A DNA stretch of 43,034 nucleotides from Archaeoglobaceae archaeon (GCA_030153385.1 JASKJN010000007.1:1-43034), one strand, 5' to 3'; shown: positions 19,701 to 29,649, counted from the stretch's first letter. Notes: generated by a model not told the origin, from the sequence alone. Translations and numbers: made by a program.

Positions 19701-22366
19701 CTTCTCAGCCTATAGGTGACGAGTATCAAGAATGCGATGACCGCTATTATTGCGATAAACAGCTCAAAGCCTTCAGTTGTCTCTGCGCTTTCTTTAAATG
19801 GTTCAGGAGTTGTTGGAGTTTGCGTGATGAATGCGGTTGTTTCCAATGGTGTTGTGCTTTGAATTAGTGAGACATTCTTTTCCTCAACCAGTGCAAAGTA
19901 GCTGAAACTCGGAGTATACGCCTGATAATATCTGTAGCTTTCATCACAGCCCAAGAACTCAGTTTTAAGCCTTATCCAGTTATTTCCATCGAATTTCATC
20001 AAGATGTAGCTTTTTTCATCCTTTGGAACTGCGAATTTTATGTAACCGCTGACATTAGATGGCGTAAGATCGATTGAAAGATAAAGAACCGCATTATCGA
20101 GACTGATACCTTCCGGAACTTCCCTCAGCCTCTCTATTCTGAAGGTCAGATTTTCAACCCCCTCAGCTATTAAACTGAGCTCGTCAATGCCTGTTTCTGA
20201 GAAGATCTCAATTGGCATTGTAAGAGTTGTCCTGTTCTCCACTGTTAAGGTAGTAGTGTATACGGGTAAGCTTTTTATCGGATGGAATTTTCCGAGAAGA
20301 GCCATTACGGCAGATGCGGTCATATAGCCGGGATTTGAGACCTCGTAGGCAGTGTATTTGAAGTATCCTTCCTTGCTCTGAAGGCTGAGCAAATGGTCCA
20401 CAACGCTTAGATTGTTTCTCTTGAAGTTAATCGGATTCTCTCCGCCAGCTATTAAAGCCTGAATAGCCCACGAATCGCTTGCAGAATTGCTTGCGGATTC
20501 TCCAAAATACTTAATTCCACCATCTGGATTCTGACATGTCTTCAGATACTCAATGGCTCTATTCAAAGTCTGGTGCTCCTTAGCAATCGCCAGTAATTGA
20601 ATCGCAGCAGAAGTATCATCGCAGTCACTCTCCTCTCCCTCGATCCAGGGAAATCCACCGTCTGGATTCTGCACAGACTTCAGCCACTCTATCGACTTTG
20701 ACACATCCTCTCCTGCGGATTTCAATGCCAGAGCACCCCAGATCGTCGTGTAAACGTAGTCCCCTATTTGCCCGTTATCTTTTACTCTCTCCTTGAGCAT
20801 TTTTACCAAATCAAATCCCTCAAAATTCCTCGGATCTTCGCCAGCATAGACAATCGCAAGAATCGCCCTCGCTATATCCGCTGTACCCATCTTTCCAATT
20901 TCTTCTTTAATGTTCTCCCTTAGATAATCCACTGGGCTCTTTCCATCCTTTTTCCACTCCTCCAAGTTCTCGTTTGCAGAAACAATAGCCATAATAGCCC
21001 AGCATGTCGCTGAAAAAAGGCTTTTCTCCTCTCCAAAACCTCCATCATCTCTCTGCAAACTCCTCAGATACTCCAGTGCCTTTCTTATCCTCTCATCTTT
21101 CTCATCAAACGGAAAATCCTTCCAGGGAGTCAGGACTGCAAACTTGCCTATGGAAATGTTCGCCTTAAATTTCCCATCTTCCTCCTCAACACTCACCCAT
21201 CTGTCCTTGGCAAAATTAAATATCTCAAAGCTCTCATTGCTTTCAAGAACCGCTGATATCGATTCATTTGACCACAGACTGAAGCAGAGTTTCACATCGT
21301 GGTAGGGGAATCTGCAACTCTCATTTTTTAAGGAAACTATTGCTTTCTCCGCTCTGATCTTCAAAACACCAAATCCGAGATCGATAACTCTTTCCCCCTC
21401 TACAGTGAAATTTCCATGCTCTTCAGCTTTAGCTACCTTTATAAGCTTTACAACAGAATCGTGTAGACCTTCATCGTCGAAAACCGTGAGCTTGACTTCA
21501 TATTCTCCCTCCTTTTCGAATTTGTATACAATGACCTCTCCTCTTAGCTCCTTGCCCTCTATTTCCCAGAGGTATTCGACTATCTTCTTGCCACTTAAAG
21601 CGAAGGACTTTGAGGCATTGAAAACAACTTCCTGACCAGCATAGGGAACTGATGGACTGAAGTCGAAATCTGCAACAGGAGGGAGATTTGTTTCCCACTT
21701 CACATTCACAGTTATTTCATAGTTGGGGCCGAGATAGATTCTTAGGCTGTAAGGTGAATCCTCGGGCTTTTCATCCATGCTTCTCGAGAAATACCAGAGG
21801 ATCTCATCGTTTGGATAGACTTGATAATCTGTAGCAGGAATTCCGGGCATTGGCTTATTTGGATAGTTCACCCAATACATCCAGCCAGAAGTCTCTCCAA
21901 GGCTTCCTGTGCAGACATCACGAACGCAATCGACGAAGATCCCCCAATCCGTCAGTTTTGGTGTATAGGAGTATCCAAGAATTTCACATGCTTTTTTAAG
22001 TGCACCGTAAGCGGTTCTCCAGTTTATCTCTTTCCCCTGTTCGTCAAAGCTTCCAGCTGGGAGTATGTTAGCATAAATCTTGACACCTCCAGTTGCCATG
22101 CATTCTCGTATTCTTACAACCTTGCTTGCTTCTTCTTTTTCAGAAATTGCGGTGATCAGCAGTTCTCCAGTGATTTTGGGAACAAAGACCGCCTGGCCTT
22201 CAAATGTGCTTGTGTAAATTGGAACTCCGTAGTTCATTCTCAAAATCAGAAGGCTTGGCTCATCGGTGGAAATGAAAATTTTTTGATTAACGCAATCTCC
22301 AGAAACCTGAATGTTCAAAGCGAGTGCTGGAGTGATGAGAAGGATTAGTAGAAAAATCGACCTCAT
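19697..22366 (-). CDS. Secreted, membrane-anchored protein: DUF4430-like domain, PKD domain, terpenoid-cyclase-like alpha-toroid repeats, PGF-pre-PGF-like domain, C-terminal TM
   Basis: Signal peptide MRSIFLLILLITPALA; WRTAYGALKKACEILGYSYT...GWMYWVNYPNKPMPG...NDEILWYFSR (DUF4430-like); AGQEVVFNASKS...LWEIEGKE...YKFEKEGEYEVKLTVFDDEG (PKD); LRSLQRDDGGFG, LKSVQNPDGGFPW, LKTCQNPDGGIKYFG repeats; terminal IAIIAVIAFLILVTYRLRR. Confidence 0.88.
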   Translation of the reverse strand: MRSIFLLILLITPALALNIQVSGDCVNQKIFISTDEPSLLILRMNYGVPIYTSTFEGQAVFVPKITGELLITAISEKEEASKVVRIRECMATGGVKIYANILPAGSFDEQGKEINWRTAYGALKKACEILGYSYTPKLTDWGIFVDCVRDVCTGSLGETSGWMYWVNYPNKPMPGIPATDYQVYPNDEILWYFSRSMDEKPEDSPYSLRIYLGPNYEITVNVKWETNLPPVADFDFSPSVPYAGQEVVFNASKSFALSGKKIVEYLWEIEGKELRGEVIVYKFEKEGEYEVKLTVFDDEGLHDSVVKLIKVAKAEEHGNFTVEGERVIDLGFGVLKIRAEKAIVSLKNESCRFPYHDVKLCFSLWSNESISAVLESNESFEIFNFAKDRWVSVEEEDGKFKANISIGKFAVLTPWKDFPFDEKDERIRKALEYLRSLQRDDGGFGEEKSLFSATCWAIMAIVSANENLEEWKKDGKSPVDYLRENIKEEIGKMGTADIARAILAIVYAGEDPRNFEGFDLVKMLKERVKDNGQIGDYVYTTIWGALALKSAGEDVSKSIEWLKSVQNPDGGFPWIEGEESDCDDTSAAIQLLAIAKEHQTLNRAIEYLKTCQNPDGGIKYFGESASNSASDSWAIQALIAGGENPINFKRNNLSVVDHLLSLQSKEGYFKYTAYEVSNPGYMTASAVMALLGKFHPIKSLPVYTTTLTVENRTTLTMPIEIFSETGIDELSLIAEGVENLTFRIERLREVPEGISLDNAVLYLSIDLTPSNVSGYIKFAVPKDEKSYILMKFDGNNWIRLKTEFLGCDESYRYYQAYTPSFSYFALVEEKNVSLIQSTTPLETTAFITQTPTTPEPFKESAETTEGFELFIAIIAVIAFLILVTYRLRR

Positions 22367-24123
22367 CTTACCTCGACCTCTACTGGACCGAACCATGAGA
22401 TTAATTTCTCTGGATACTCCTCGAGCTTGTAAATTCCAGCGTAAAGCCTGTAAGTGCCCACCTTCACCTGCTGTGGAATCGCGATGAGCAATGGGACTCT
22501 GAGATCGCCATTCGCGTAAAAAGTCGCGATTCCTGCAAGACTGTCACCTTCTGAATTTACTCCGCTCAGGACAAGAGCATACCATCCTTCCTCAGCTGAA
22601 ACATTCACGAAAGCGGAGATATTTCCGCCTCTAACCCCCGGGTTCGCTGAAACGCTGTTTATTCCGGCTGGTTTTATTTCAACGTTTATCTTCAACATCG
22701 TAGTCGCATTATCTGGGGTTTCGAAGCCTGTTCCATAGATCAAATAAAGCGTATCTCCATTTTCCAGCTCCGTTTTATCCAATGCGGACCAAGGCATTTC
22801 ATCATTAACGTAAAAACTCCACCAAAGCTCATCCAAGCCCATTGCGGATTCTAAGAATAAACCATAGCTTGAATACCACGAGTCATTGAGTCTGTAGCTG
22901 AATCCGATTTCCGCTCCGTCAGCCTTTGCACCAATGCTCGCAAAGTGTAAAGCTCCTAAAGCGGAAGTTCTGCTGATCTCGTATTCTTTTCCATCAACCA
23001 TTTCCGTGTAGTTCCCGGGGTAGAGAGTAACGTTCAGCTCAATCGTTCCTGAGGAGTTGAAACAGTAAACATAACCAGAGTCGGAGCCTATGAAGAGTCT
23101 CCCCTCAGCAATTACTGGGGAAGACATTATATTGTAATAGCTATCCTCTGGAGGGATGAGGCTGTAAAACCATAGAAGCTTTCCATCGCTGAGATTCAGG
23201 GCATAAATTGTCCCATATTGCGTGTTTGTCGCGAAGTAAATTCTTCCGTTTTGAATTGCGGGAGTTGAATCCACCTTTCCCTCTGTCTTTCCCTCTCTTG
23301 GAAACTTCCACAATAATTCGCCATTCGTAGCGTTGAAGCATGAAAGGCTGTCTATACCACCGATACAAACCATTGAATCTGAAAGAACCGCATTGGATAT
23401 AGTTCCATTAAAAGCCTTACTCCAAAGGAGAGTTCCGTTTATATCGAGAGCATAAATGGAGCTCTGAGTTGCGAAGAAGACCCTTCCATCGCTGACAACT
23501 GGAGAATTCGTTATTTTTGAATCTGCGGTGAAATTCCACAACTCTCCTCCGTTTTCGTTTAAACAGAACAATCTGTTACCTGCAGAGAAGAAAATCTTGC
23601 TTTCGAATGCAAATGGACTTGCATATGGACTGCTCTCGACGTTTGCTGAGAAGTTCCATTTTAACGTCCCATCAGGTCTTAGGGCCCAAATTGTTGAGTT
23701 TGAGAACGTTTGAACGTAAATGGTTCCGTTGTGGTAAATGGGTGATGAAGCTATGCCATACCAAGAGGGGTTTTCTTCGAGCAAGATCTTTTTCTCAATC
23801 ACACCATTGGTTGCGTTCACGAAATAAAGATGCCCCGAGAGATTTCCAACCACCACTGTGTTTCCAACTACTATCGCCTTTCCCGCACCGCTTATTTCTT
23901 CATTTCTCCACTCGATCTCTCCAGTTGTTGCGTTCAGCTTGTATAATCCTGGTCTCCAGTCTGACCAGCCATACCAGTTTGTCACGTAAATGCTACCATT
24001 GTCGTAGCTCGGACTTGCGTCAACTAAACCAGTAAGCTCCGTTTTCCAGCAGAGAGATGGGATGATCTCTGCGGAAGCGATTCCAATTGATAGCAACAGT
24101 ATAAGCGAAAGTGCTGACCTCAT
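22363..24123 (-). CDS. Secreted PQQ-like beta-propeller protein with DUF4430-like domain
   Basis: Signal peptide MRSALSLILLLSIGIASA; repeated VVSDGRVFFATQSSIYALDINGTLLWSK-type blades; ISRTSALGALHFA...DELWWSFYVNDEMPWSALDKTELENGDTLYLIYG. Confidence 0.88.
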   Translation of the reverse strand: MRSALSLILLLSIGIASAEIIPSLCWKTELTGLVDASPSYDNGSIYVTNWYGWSDWRPGLYKLNATTGEIEWRNEEISGAGKAIVVGNTVVVGNLSGHLYFVNATNGVIEKKILLEENPSWYGIASSPIYHNGTIYVQTFSNSTIWALRPDGTLKWNFSANVESSPYASPFAFESKIFFSAGNRLFCLNENGGELWNFTADSKITNSPVVSDGRVFFATQSSIYALDINGTLLWSKAFNGTISNAVLSDSMVCIGGIDSLSCFNATNGELLWKFPREGKTEGKVDSTPAIQNGRIYFATNTQYGTIYALNLSDGKLLWFYSLIPPEDSYYNIMSSPVIAEGRLFIGSDSGYVYCFNSSGTIELNVTLYPGNYTEMVDGKEYEISRTSALGALHFASIGAKADGAEIGFSYRLNDSWYSSYGLFLESAMGLDELWWSFYVNDEMPWSALDKTELENGDTLYLIYGTGFETPDNATTMLKINVEIKPAGINSVSANPGVRGGNISAFVNVSAEEGWYALVLSGVNSEGDSLAGIATFYANGDLRVPLLIAIPQQVKVGTYRLYAGIYKLEEYPEKLISWFGPVEVEVR

Positions 24124-24250
24124 AATTTGCTTGAAGACTCTGGGTTTAAAAATCTATCTAATTTGCTTTATATGAAATCAAACAAACTTTGAAATATGCC
24201 CATAGATATTTAGATCGATACCCTTATCTTCAACTACAAAAACTTTTTCC

Positions 24251-24994
24251 ATGGACTTTGAGCGAATCGCAGAGCGAATCATCGATTTCATTCGAGAGCA
24301 GGTGAGATCCGCAAATGCCACAGGAGTCGTTTTAGGGTTGAGCGGTGGTCTTGACAGTGCTGTTGTTGCCTTTCTCTGCGTGAGAGCATTGGGCAAAGAT
24401 AAGGTGCTTGCAACGATAATGCCTGAGGAGGATGTTACGAGCAAGGAAGACGTGGAAGATGCCATAGAGATCGCCAAAATGCTTGGAATAGAGTTCAAAG
24501 TCATCGAGATCTCGAACATCGTTAAAATGCTGAGCGATAAGCTTGGTAAAGGTAGCAGGAGTGCGGAAATGAACCTGAAGCCACGAATTAGAATGCTAAT
24601 AAATTACTACTACGCCAACAGCCTTAACAGACTCGTGGCGGGCACTGGGAACAAGAGCGAAATCTCGATAGGTTATTTCACGAAGTACGGAGATGGCGGA
24701 GTGGATTTTCAGCCAATCGGAGACCTTTACAAGACAGAGATATTCGAATTTGCAAGATTTTTGGGCATTCCTGAGAAGATAATAAGGAAGAAGCCAACCG
24801 CTGGACTTTTTGTTGGACAGACTGATGAGGATGAAATCGGAATGAGCTATGCGGAGCTTGATGAAATACTGAAGCTGATTGAGAAAGGAATAAGAAGGGA
24901 AGATGAGAAATTTCAGAGAGTCTTAAAGCTCGTTGAAAGATCTGAGCACAAGAGAAGGTTGCCACCCAAACCATATCTGAGGGATCTGATTTGA
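24251..24994 (+). CDS. nadE: NH3-dependent NAD+ synthetase
   Basis: VLGLSGGLDSAVVAFL, VAGTGNKSEISIGYFTKYGDGGVDFQPIGDLYKTEI. Confidence 0.97.
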   Translation: MDFERIAERIIDFIREQVRSANATGVVLGLSGGLDSAVVAFLCVRALGKDKVLATIMPEEDVTSKEDVEDAIEIAKMLGIEFKVIEISNIVKMLSDKLGKGSRSAEMNLKPRIRMLINYYYANSLNRLVAGTGNKSEISIGYFTKYGDGGVDFQPIGDLYKTEIFEFARFLGIPEKIIRKKPTAGLFVGQTDEDEIGMSYAELDEILKLIEKGIRREDEKFQRVLKLVERSEHKRRLPPKPYLRDLI

Positions 24995-25626
24995 AACCGG
25001 CTATTTTTCTCTTGGTCCTAATTTTTGTCTCCACCACAGCAATTGCGGACGAGATCCATGGAAAGGTTTATCGCTGGGATACACTTGAACCCGTTAAAGC
25101 TGTTGTTAGCATAAAGAACGGGATAGAGCAGAAGATGGTTGCTGAAAACGGAAGTTACAGTTTCGAAGTTGAACCGGGCGAGTATACGATAATCGCAAGA
25201 AGCGGAAATCTTTTCGCAATTGAGAACGTTACTGTAAAAGGAAGGGTTACGTTCGACATCATAATCTTTCCGGAGCTCGAGATCGTTGAGCCACCTGAGA
25301 TGCCAGAGATTGAAGAATTAAGCGAAGAGGATTATAGCTGGCTTGCTGTTGGTTTAAGTTTAACAGGAATTTTGGTAATTTTTGCTTTGAAGAGAAAATT
25401 CAGAACTGAGAAAAGTGAGGAAATCGAGGTTCTACCTGAGGATCTCAGGAAGGTTCTCGAGCTGATCAAAGCAGAAGGTGGAAGAATAACTCAGAAAGAG
25501 CTAAGAAGAAAGCTCGGCTTCAGCGAAGCGAAGTTAAGCTTAATAATCGCTGATCTTGAGAGAAGGGGACTCATTGAAAAGGTTAAAAAGGGCAGAGGAA
25601 ATATTATATTCCTCAAAACTCCTTGA
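24991..25626 (+). CDS. Membrane-anchored wHTH protein with extracellular carboxypeptidase-regulatory-like beta-sandwich
   Basis: Signal peptide, EIHGKVYRWDTLEPVKAVVSIKNG...GSYSFEVEPGEYTIIARSG, single TM WLAVGLSLTGILVIFAL, C-terminal wHTH GRITQKELRRKLGFSEAKLSLIIADLERRGLIEKVKKGRGNIIFL. Confidence 0.82.
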   Translation: MKPAIFLLVLIFVSTTAIADEIHGKVYRWDTLEPVKAVVSIKNGIEQKMVAENGSYSFEVEPGEYTIIARSGNLFAIENVTVKGRVTFDIIIFPELEIVEPPEMPEIEELSEEDYSWLAVGLSLTGILVIFALKRKFRTEKSEEIEVLPEDLRKVLELIKAEGGRITQKELRRKLGFSEAKLSLIIADLERRGLIEKVKKGRGNIIFLKTP

Positions 25627-26374
25627 TCTCAAACTTCAGCCTTTCCTCAATTAAACTCCTGAGAAGATCGTTCAACCTATCCTCAGAACATACTGCAATC
25701 ACTCCACAGCCATGGTGGGCTGCTTCTATGCAAACTTCCTTAGCTCCGAAAAAGATCGGCTCTAAATTTATCTTTCTGCAGGCGATTAGCGCTTCCACAC
25801 CCATGGCAACGACGATACTCCTGCTCCTACTCTTCACGAGATTTTTGAGCTCTTCGAGTTTAACCTTTCTGCTTCCACCCTCTCCGACATTCGGGACTTT
25901 AACGACGACTATTTCTCCCTTATGCGGTGCTTCGAATATGCCGGTAGGCTTTATGAGCAGATCTTCTCCATCTTCTGCAGAAGTTAGGGCGATTCCGTTC
26001 CCTTCTGTGTCTTTTTTTGCAAATATGAATCCATCCTCGAACCAGTATTTAACAACGTCTCCCTCTTTCACGCTTCCCTTCGCAATCGTGACCAGAGTCT
26101 TTGAATAAACCCTCTTGAGCAATTCCTCACTAAAAACGTGCAGGTCGAGGAGATTTTTCGATAGCCATTCCTCTCCCTTTTCCGTTAGCTCATAGTACCC
26201 TCTATGGATAACCTTCACGAAATTTTCTGCTATGAGCTCCTTAAAGTGCTCGGAAATTGCCTGAGGAGTGAGATCGAGCTTCTTCGCAATGTCTCTCTGA
26301 TTGCACTGAGGATTAAGCAACAGCTCTGAAAGGATCAAAAGGCGAGTTACATCCCTCTTATTAATTAGTATCAT
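25613..26374 (-). CDS. HTH transcriptional regulator with C-terminal ligand-like domain
   Basis: NQRDIAKKLDLTPQAISEHFKELIAENFVKVIHRGYYELTEKGEEWL wHTH; long C-terminal domain of unknown function. Confidence 0.82.
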   Translation of the reverse strand: MILINKRDVTRLLILSELLLNPQCNQRDIAKKLDLTPQAISEHFKELIAENFVKVIHRGYYELTEKGEEWLSKNLLDLHVFSEELLKRVYSKTLVTIAKGSVKEGDVVKYWFEDGFIFAKKDTEGNGIALTSAEDGEDLLIKPTGIFEAPHKGEIVVVKVPNVGEGGSRKVKLEELKNLVKSRSRSIVVAMGVEALIACRKINLEPIFFGAKEVCIEAAHHGCGVIAVCSEDRLNDLLRSLIEERLKFEIKEF

Positions 26375-26533
26375 AGGTATAAAAGAAAAGGAGTGCGTTA
26401 TAAGTTTTTTTGCTCAACGAAGTATTTATAAAATTACAGCTGAAATAATGTTGAGGATTTTAGCTCCGCTCGATGATAATAATGAGAAAAGCTTAAATAA
26501 TGGTAGTGTTGATTATTATTATAGGTGGTTACG

Positions 26534-26731
26534 ATGACGAAGATCGTGCATGCCCAAACTGTATTGCCCGAAAATGTTTTGGAAGAATTGAAGAAGAAAA
26601 CGGGTGAGAGCGCAACAAAAGATGCGATTGCAAAGGCGATAGAGCACTACCTGATCTGCCCATATACTCATGAGGAGCCTCTGGAGAGAAGAATCGAGGA
26701 AGTGATAAAGAAGAAAAAGCAGAAAGAGTGA
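26534..26731 (+). CDS. DUF5371-like small protein
   Basis: MTKIVHAQTVLPENVLEELKKKTGESATKDAIAKAIEHYLICP. Confidence 0.75.
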   Translation: MTKIVHAQTVLPENVLEELKKKTGESATKDAIAKAIEHYLICPYTHEEPLERRIEEVIKKKKQKE

Positions 26732-26843
26732 AAGAGTGGAATAAAAATTTTGAAGTTTTGCCTAATTTTAACATTCTATTCTGCTTTTTGTGGGTTGGAG
26801 AAATAATATATACCCTCCAAAAGGCTCTTGCAGAGGTGATCGA

Positions 26844-27566
26844 ATGATCTCAAATGGTGATTTCGTTAAAATCAGCTATACCGCAAAACTGGAAACCGGA
26901 GAGGTTATAGATACTACAAGTGAAGAAGTTGCAAAGCGGAGCGGAATATTCAACGAGAACACAAAATATGGAGACATCTACGCTGTCGTCGGTGAGGGAC
27001 ACGTGCTCAAGGGACTTGACGAGGATCTCGTGGGCAAAGAAGTTGGATACAAGGGGGAAGTTAAAATTCCGCCAGCAAAGGCTTTTGGAGAATATGATCC
27101 GAGCAAGAAGGACAGCATCAGCATAACAAAATTCAGGGAAAAACCAGAAGTTGGGCAGAGAGTGAGGATCGGCGAAAAGTTTGGAACCGTTGAAAGGATA
27201 ATCGGACGCAGGGTGATAGTGGACTTCAACCATCCTCTCGCTGGTAAAAATATAATATTCGAGTATGAGATCAAAGAAAAGCTTGAGAGACTTGAAGAGA
27301 AGCTGAAGGCTCTATTTATGATTCATACCGGCATAGAGCTCAAGAATCTGAGTGTTGACGGGGAAAAGGCTATCGTCGAGGTTCCAAACGAGGCATACCT
27401 CAACGAGCTTTTCCTGATCGGTAGATACAGGGTAGTAAGAGATGCTTTCAGACTGCTAAACCTCAAAGAGATTCAGATCGTCGAAAAATTCGAAAAGAAG
27501 GCTGAAGAAGGGAAAGTCGAAAAAATCGCTGAAAGCGGAGAAGAAGATCAGAAGACCGAGTCGTAA
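26844..27566 (+). CDS. FKBP-type peptidyl-prolyl isomerase (long, SlyD-like archaeal)
   Basis: GDFVKISYTAKLETGEVIDTT...VLKGLDEDLVGKEVGYKGEVKIPPAKAFGEYD; ATG at 26844. Confidence 0.94.
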   Translation: MISNGDFVKISYTAKLETGEVIDTTSEEVAKRSGIFNENTKYGDIYAVVGEGHVLKGLDEDLVGKEVGYKGEVKIPPAKAFGEYDPSKKDSISITKFREKPEVGQRVRIGEKFGTVERIIGRRVIVDFNHPLAGKNIIFEYEIKEKLERLEEKLKALFMIHTGIELKNLSVDGEKAIVEVPNEAYLNELFLIGRYRVVRDAFRLLNLKEIQIVEKFEKKAEEGKVEKIAESGEEDQKTES

Positions 27567-28603
27567 AGGATTTCGATAAGATCAAGCACTTTTATCTCAG
27601 CTTTTTTAACTTTTGCAGAATCCTCGAGCATTATAAGGCAGAATGGGCATGAAACCGCGAGAAAATTCGCTCCAGTAAGCATAGCTTCTTTTATTCTCTC
27701 GACAGATGGTCTCCAAGCAAAGTCCCTCACGATCCCTCCACTGCCTCCTCCGCAACAGATTGAAAGCTCCTTATTTCTTTGCATTTCGGTGAATTCTACT
27801 CCAGGAACCGATTTTAACAGCTCTCTCGGTTCTGAGATCAGCCTGTTGTGTCTTGAGAGATAACAGGGGTCGTGATATGTGACAATACCCTCAAAAGGCT
27901 TTGAAAACTTTAACTCCGCTTTTTGAACTTTTCTCAGAAGGATCTCCGCAATGTGGTAGGTCTCAATCCCATAGTAGTTCTTTAATGCGTTGTAGCAGTG
28001 AGGAGAGATAGTAATAACCTTCTTTACACCAGCTCTCGAAAATCTGCTGATATTGTCTTCCCTGAGCATTTCAAAAAGTCCCTGTTCCCCCAAGGCTTTT
28101 ACGTCGTTTCCACAGCAGTTCTCTTCAGGGAGAATGGCAAAATCAACCCTTGCGGTCTTTAAAAGTTCAATGGCCTTCTCCGCGACCTTTTGAACCCTCT
28201 GATCGTATACGGAACATCCAAGAAAGAGCAGATACTCAAAATTTCCATTCTCTGCAATTTTTGCATCAAATTCTGGCTTTCTCAAAGCTCCAAAGGGATT
28301 TCGAAACTTCTGTATGTTCTCGAGCATATCCCTAAGCTCTCTCGGCAAAGAACCTTTTTCTATTACTTCGCTTCTTGAGCTAACAATGAAGTCAACGAGC
28401 TTTATACCTCTTGGACACCTTTGCTGGCAGATCAGGCAATTCGTGCAGTTCCAGAGCTCACCGCTCCAGAAGTCCTGTCTGCTCAGAAACCTTGCTATCG
28501 CCTTTCGCAAATTCATGTTGTGCCTCATACTGCATGAAGATGAGCAGATACCGCACTGGATGCAGGTTGAAAGAGATGAAAGCATGATTTTTCTTTGCAA
28601 CAA
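27548..28603 (-). CDS. HdrD/GlpC-like Fe-S and CCG-domain protein
   Basis: CIQCGICSSSC, CTNCLICQQRCPRG ferredoxin motifs; CCG motifs NCCGND and CCGGGSGG. Confidence 0.92.
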   Translation of the reverse strand: MLQRKIMLSSLSTCIQCGICSSSCSMRHNMNLRKAIARFLSRQDFWSGELWNCTNCLICQQRCPRGIKLVDFIVSSRSEVIEKGSLPRELRDMLENIQKFRNPFGALRKPEFDAKIAENGNFEYLLFLGCSVYDQRVQKVAEKAIELLKTARVDFAILPEENCCGNDVKALGEQGLFEMLREDNISRFSRAGVKKVITISPHCYNALKNYYGIETYHIAEILLRKVQKAELKFSKPFEGIVTYHDPCYLSRHNRLISEPRELLKSVPGVEFTEMQRNKELSICCGGGSGGIVRDFAWRPSVERIKEAMLTGANFLAVSCPFCLIMLEDSAKVKKAEIKVLDLIEILYDSVF

Positions 28604-28645
28604 AGGATAAAGATTTAACTATTTGATCCCTCTTGAATTAAAAAA

Positions 28646-28939
28646 TTAAAATCCAAAAGCGGACTTAAAAATCTCAAAAACGTTTATGCCATTCTGGGCA
28701 AGGATCAGGTTGAGCACCGCACCAACTATGGCCCCTGCAATCAGCCCAGCTATTGCTTTTATTTTTACAAATAGAATAACCGCCATCACCAAGAGCACAA
28801 CCGTTGAGACCGCACTTATGTTTCTAAGTGTCTCCTCGACCTCGATCAGAACGTTTCCCAAGAAGCCAAGAAGCGTTGTTATTGTGCTCATTCCAAAAAG
28901 AAAGCCTATTACGAATCCGACTGCGGTTGCCAGCTGCAT
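28646..28939 (-). CDS. Small membrane protein of unknown function
   Basis: 97 aa, three hydrophobic helices with Gly-rich segments. Confidence 0.65.
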   Translation of the reverse strand: MQLATAVGFVIGFLFGMSTITTLLGFLGNVLIEVEETLRNISAVSTVVLLVMAVILFVKIKAIAGLIAGAIVGAVLNLILAQNGINVFEIFKSAFGF

Positions 28940-29025
28940 ATTTTAAGCGCTCAAATGGAGATTTATATTTTTCTACATGTTATATTGTTTAAAAGTCCTG
29001 AACTGTCTCCATTAAAACTGCTACC

Positions 29026-29604
29026 TCAATCAAGATTCCTGAGCGTTACTGCGATTCTCTGAATGGTTGTGATGAAGCCCAGAATTATCAAAAGCCACAA
29101 GGATAGTAAAATTCCTCCAAAATTGCTGAAAAGAAGTCCAAGCATTATGATCAGAATTCTCGTGTCTCTCCCAGCAATTCCCACTTTGCAAGTCAACCCC
29201 TCTTTTTCAGCCATGAGCCTCGCCATCGAGACGCTGAGCGTCGCAAATAGAGCGAAGAAACCTTCAATCCATAACTTCGAATATGCGGAAATTGAGAAGA
29301 TGAGTGCAAAGTCAACGAATCGGTCGAAGAGTCTGTCAAGATACGCTCCTCTGGCTGAAGTTTTACCGCTTATCCTTGCTAAATCTCCATCGACACAGTC
29401 AAGAATTTGAGAAATAAAGATGAGAACAACCGATAAAACAATATTATAAAAAATGGTTATTGCAGATGTTAAACCAACTATAAACGCTAAGATCGTTACA
29501 AAATTCGGAGAAATCTGCCTTTTACTCATTCTCTTCGCTATAGGCACAGAAATTCTCCTATAGACGAGATTTGTCAAAAGATATTCCCAATTTATATTCA
29601 ACAC
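29026..29604 (-). CDS. CDP-alcohol phosphatidyltransferase family protein
   Basis: DCVDGDLARISGKTSARGAYLDRLFDRFVD matches DGxxARx8GxxxDxxxD. Confidence 0.94.
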   Translation of the reverse strand: MLNINWEYLLTNLVYRRISVPIAKRMSKRQISPNFVTILAFIVGLTSAITIFYNIVLSVVLIFISQILDCVDGDLARISGKTSARGAYLDRLFDRFVDFALIFSISAYSKLWIEGFFALFATLSVSMARLMAEKEGLTCKVGIAGRDTRILIIMLGLLFSNFGGILLSLWLLIILGFITTIQRIAVTLRNLD

Positions 29605-29649
29605 CTCCCGGCAAAAAAATTTTAAATATCAGGGAATTTAAGTATTTCT

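Noticed and set aside
26480-26522. GATAATAAT...ATTATTATT runs upstream of the DUF5371-like gene
   Set aside because: Low-complexity AT-rich promoter sequence; palindrome imperfect and not clearly distinct from background.
28954-29013. Inverted repeat AATGGAGA...TCTCCATT in the 28.95-29.01 kb intergenic region
   Set aside because: 8-bp arms separated by 44 nt in AT-rich sequence; could easily be chance.
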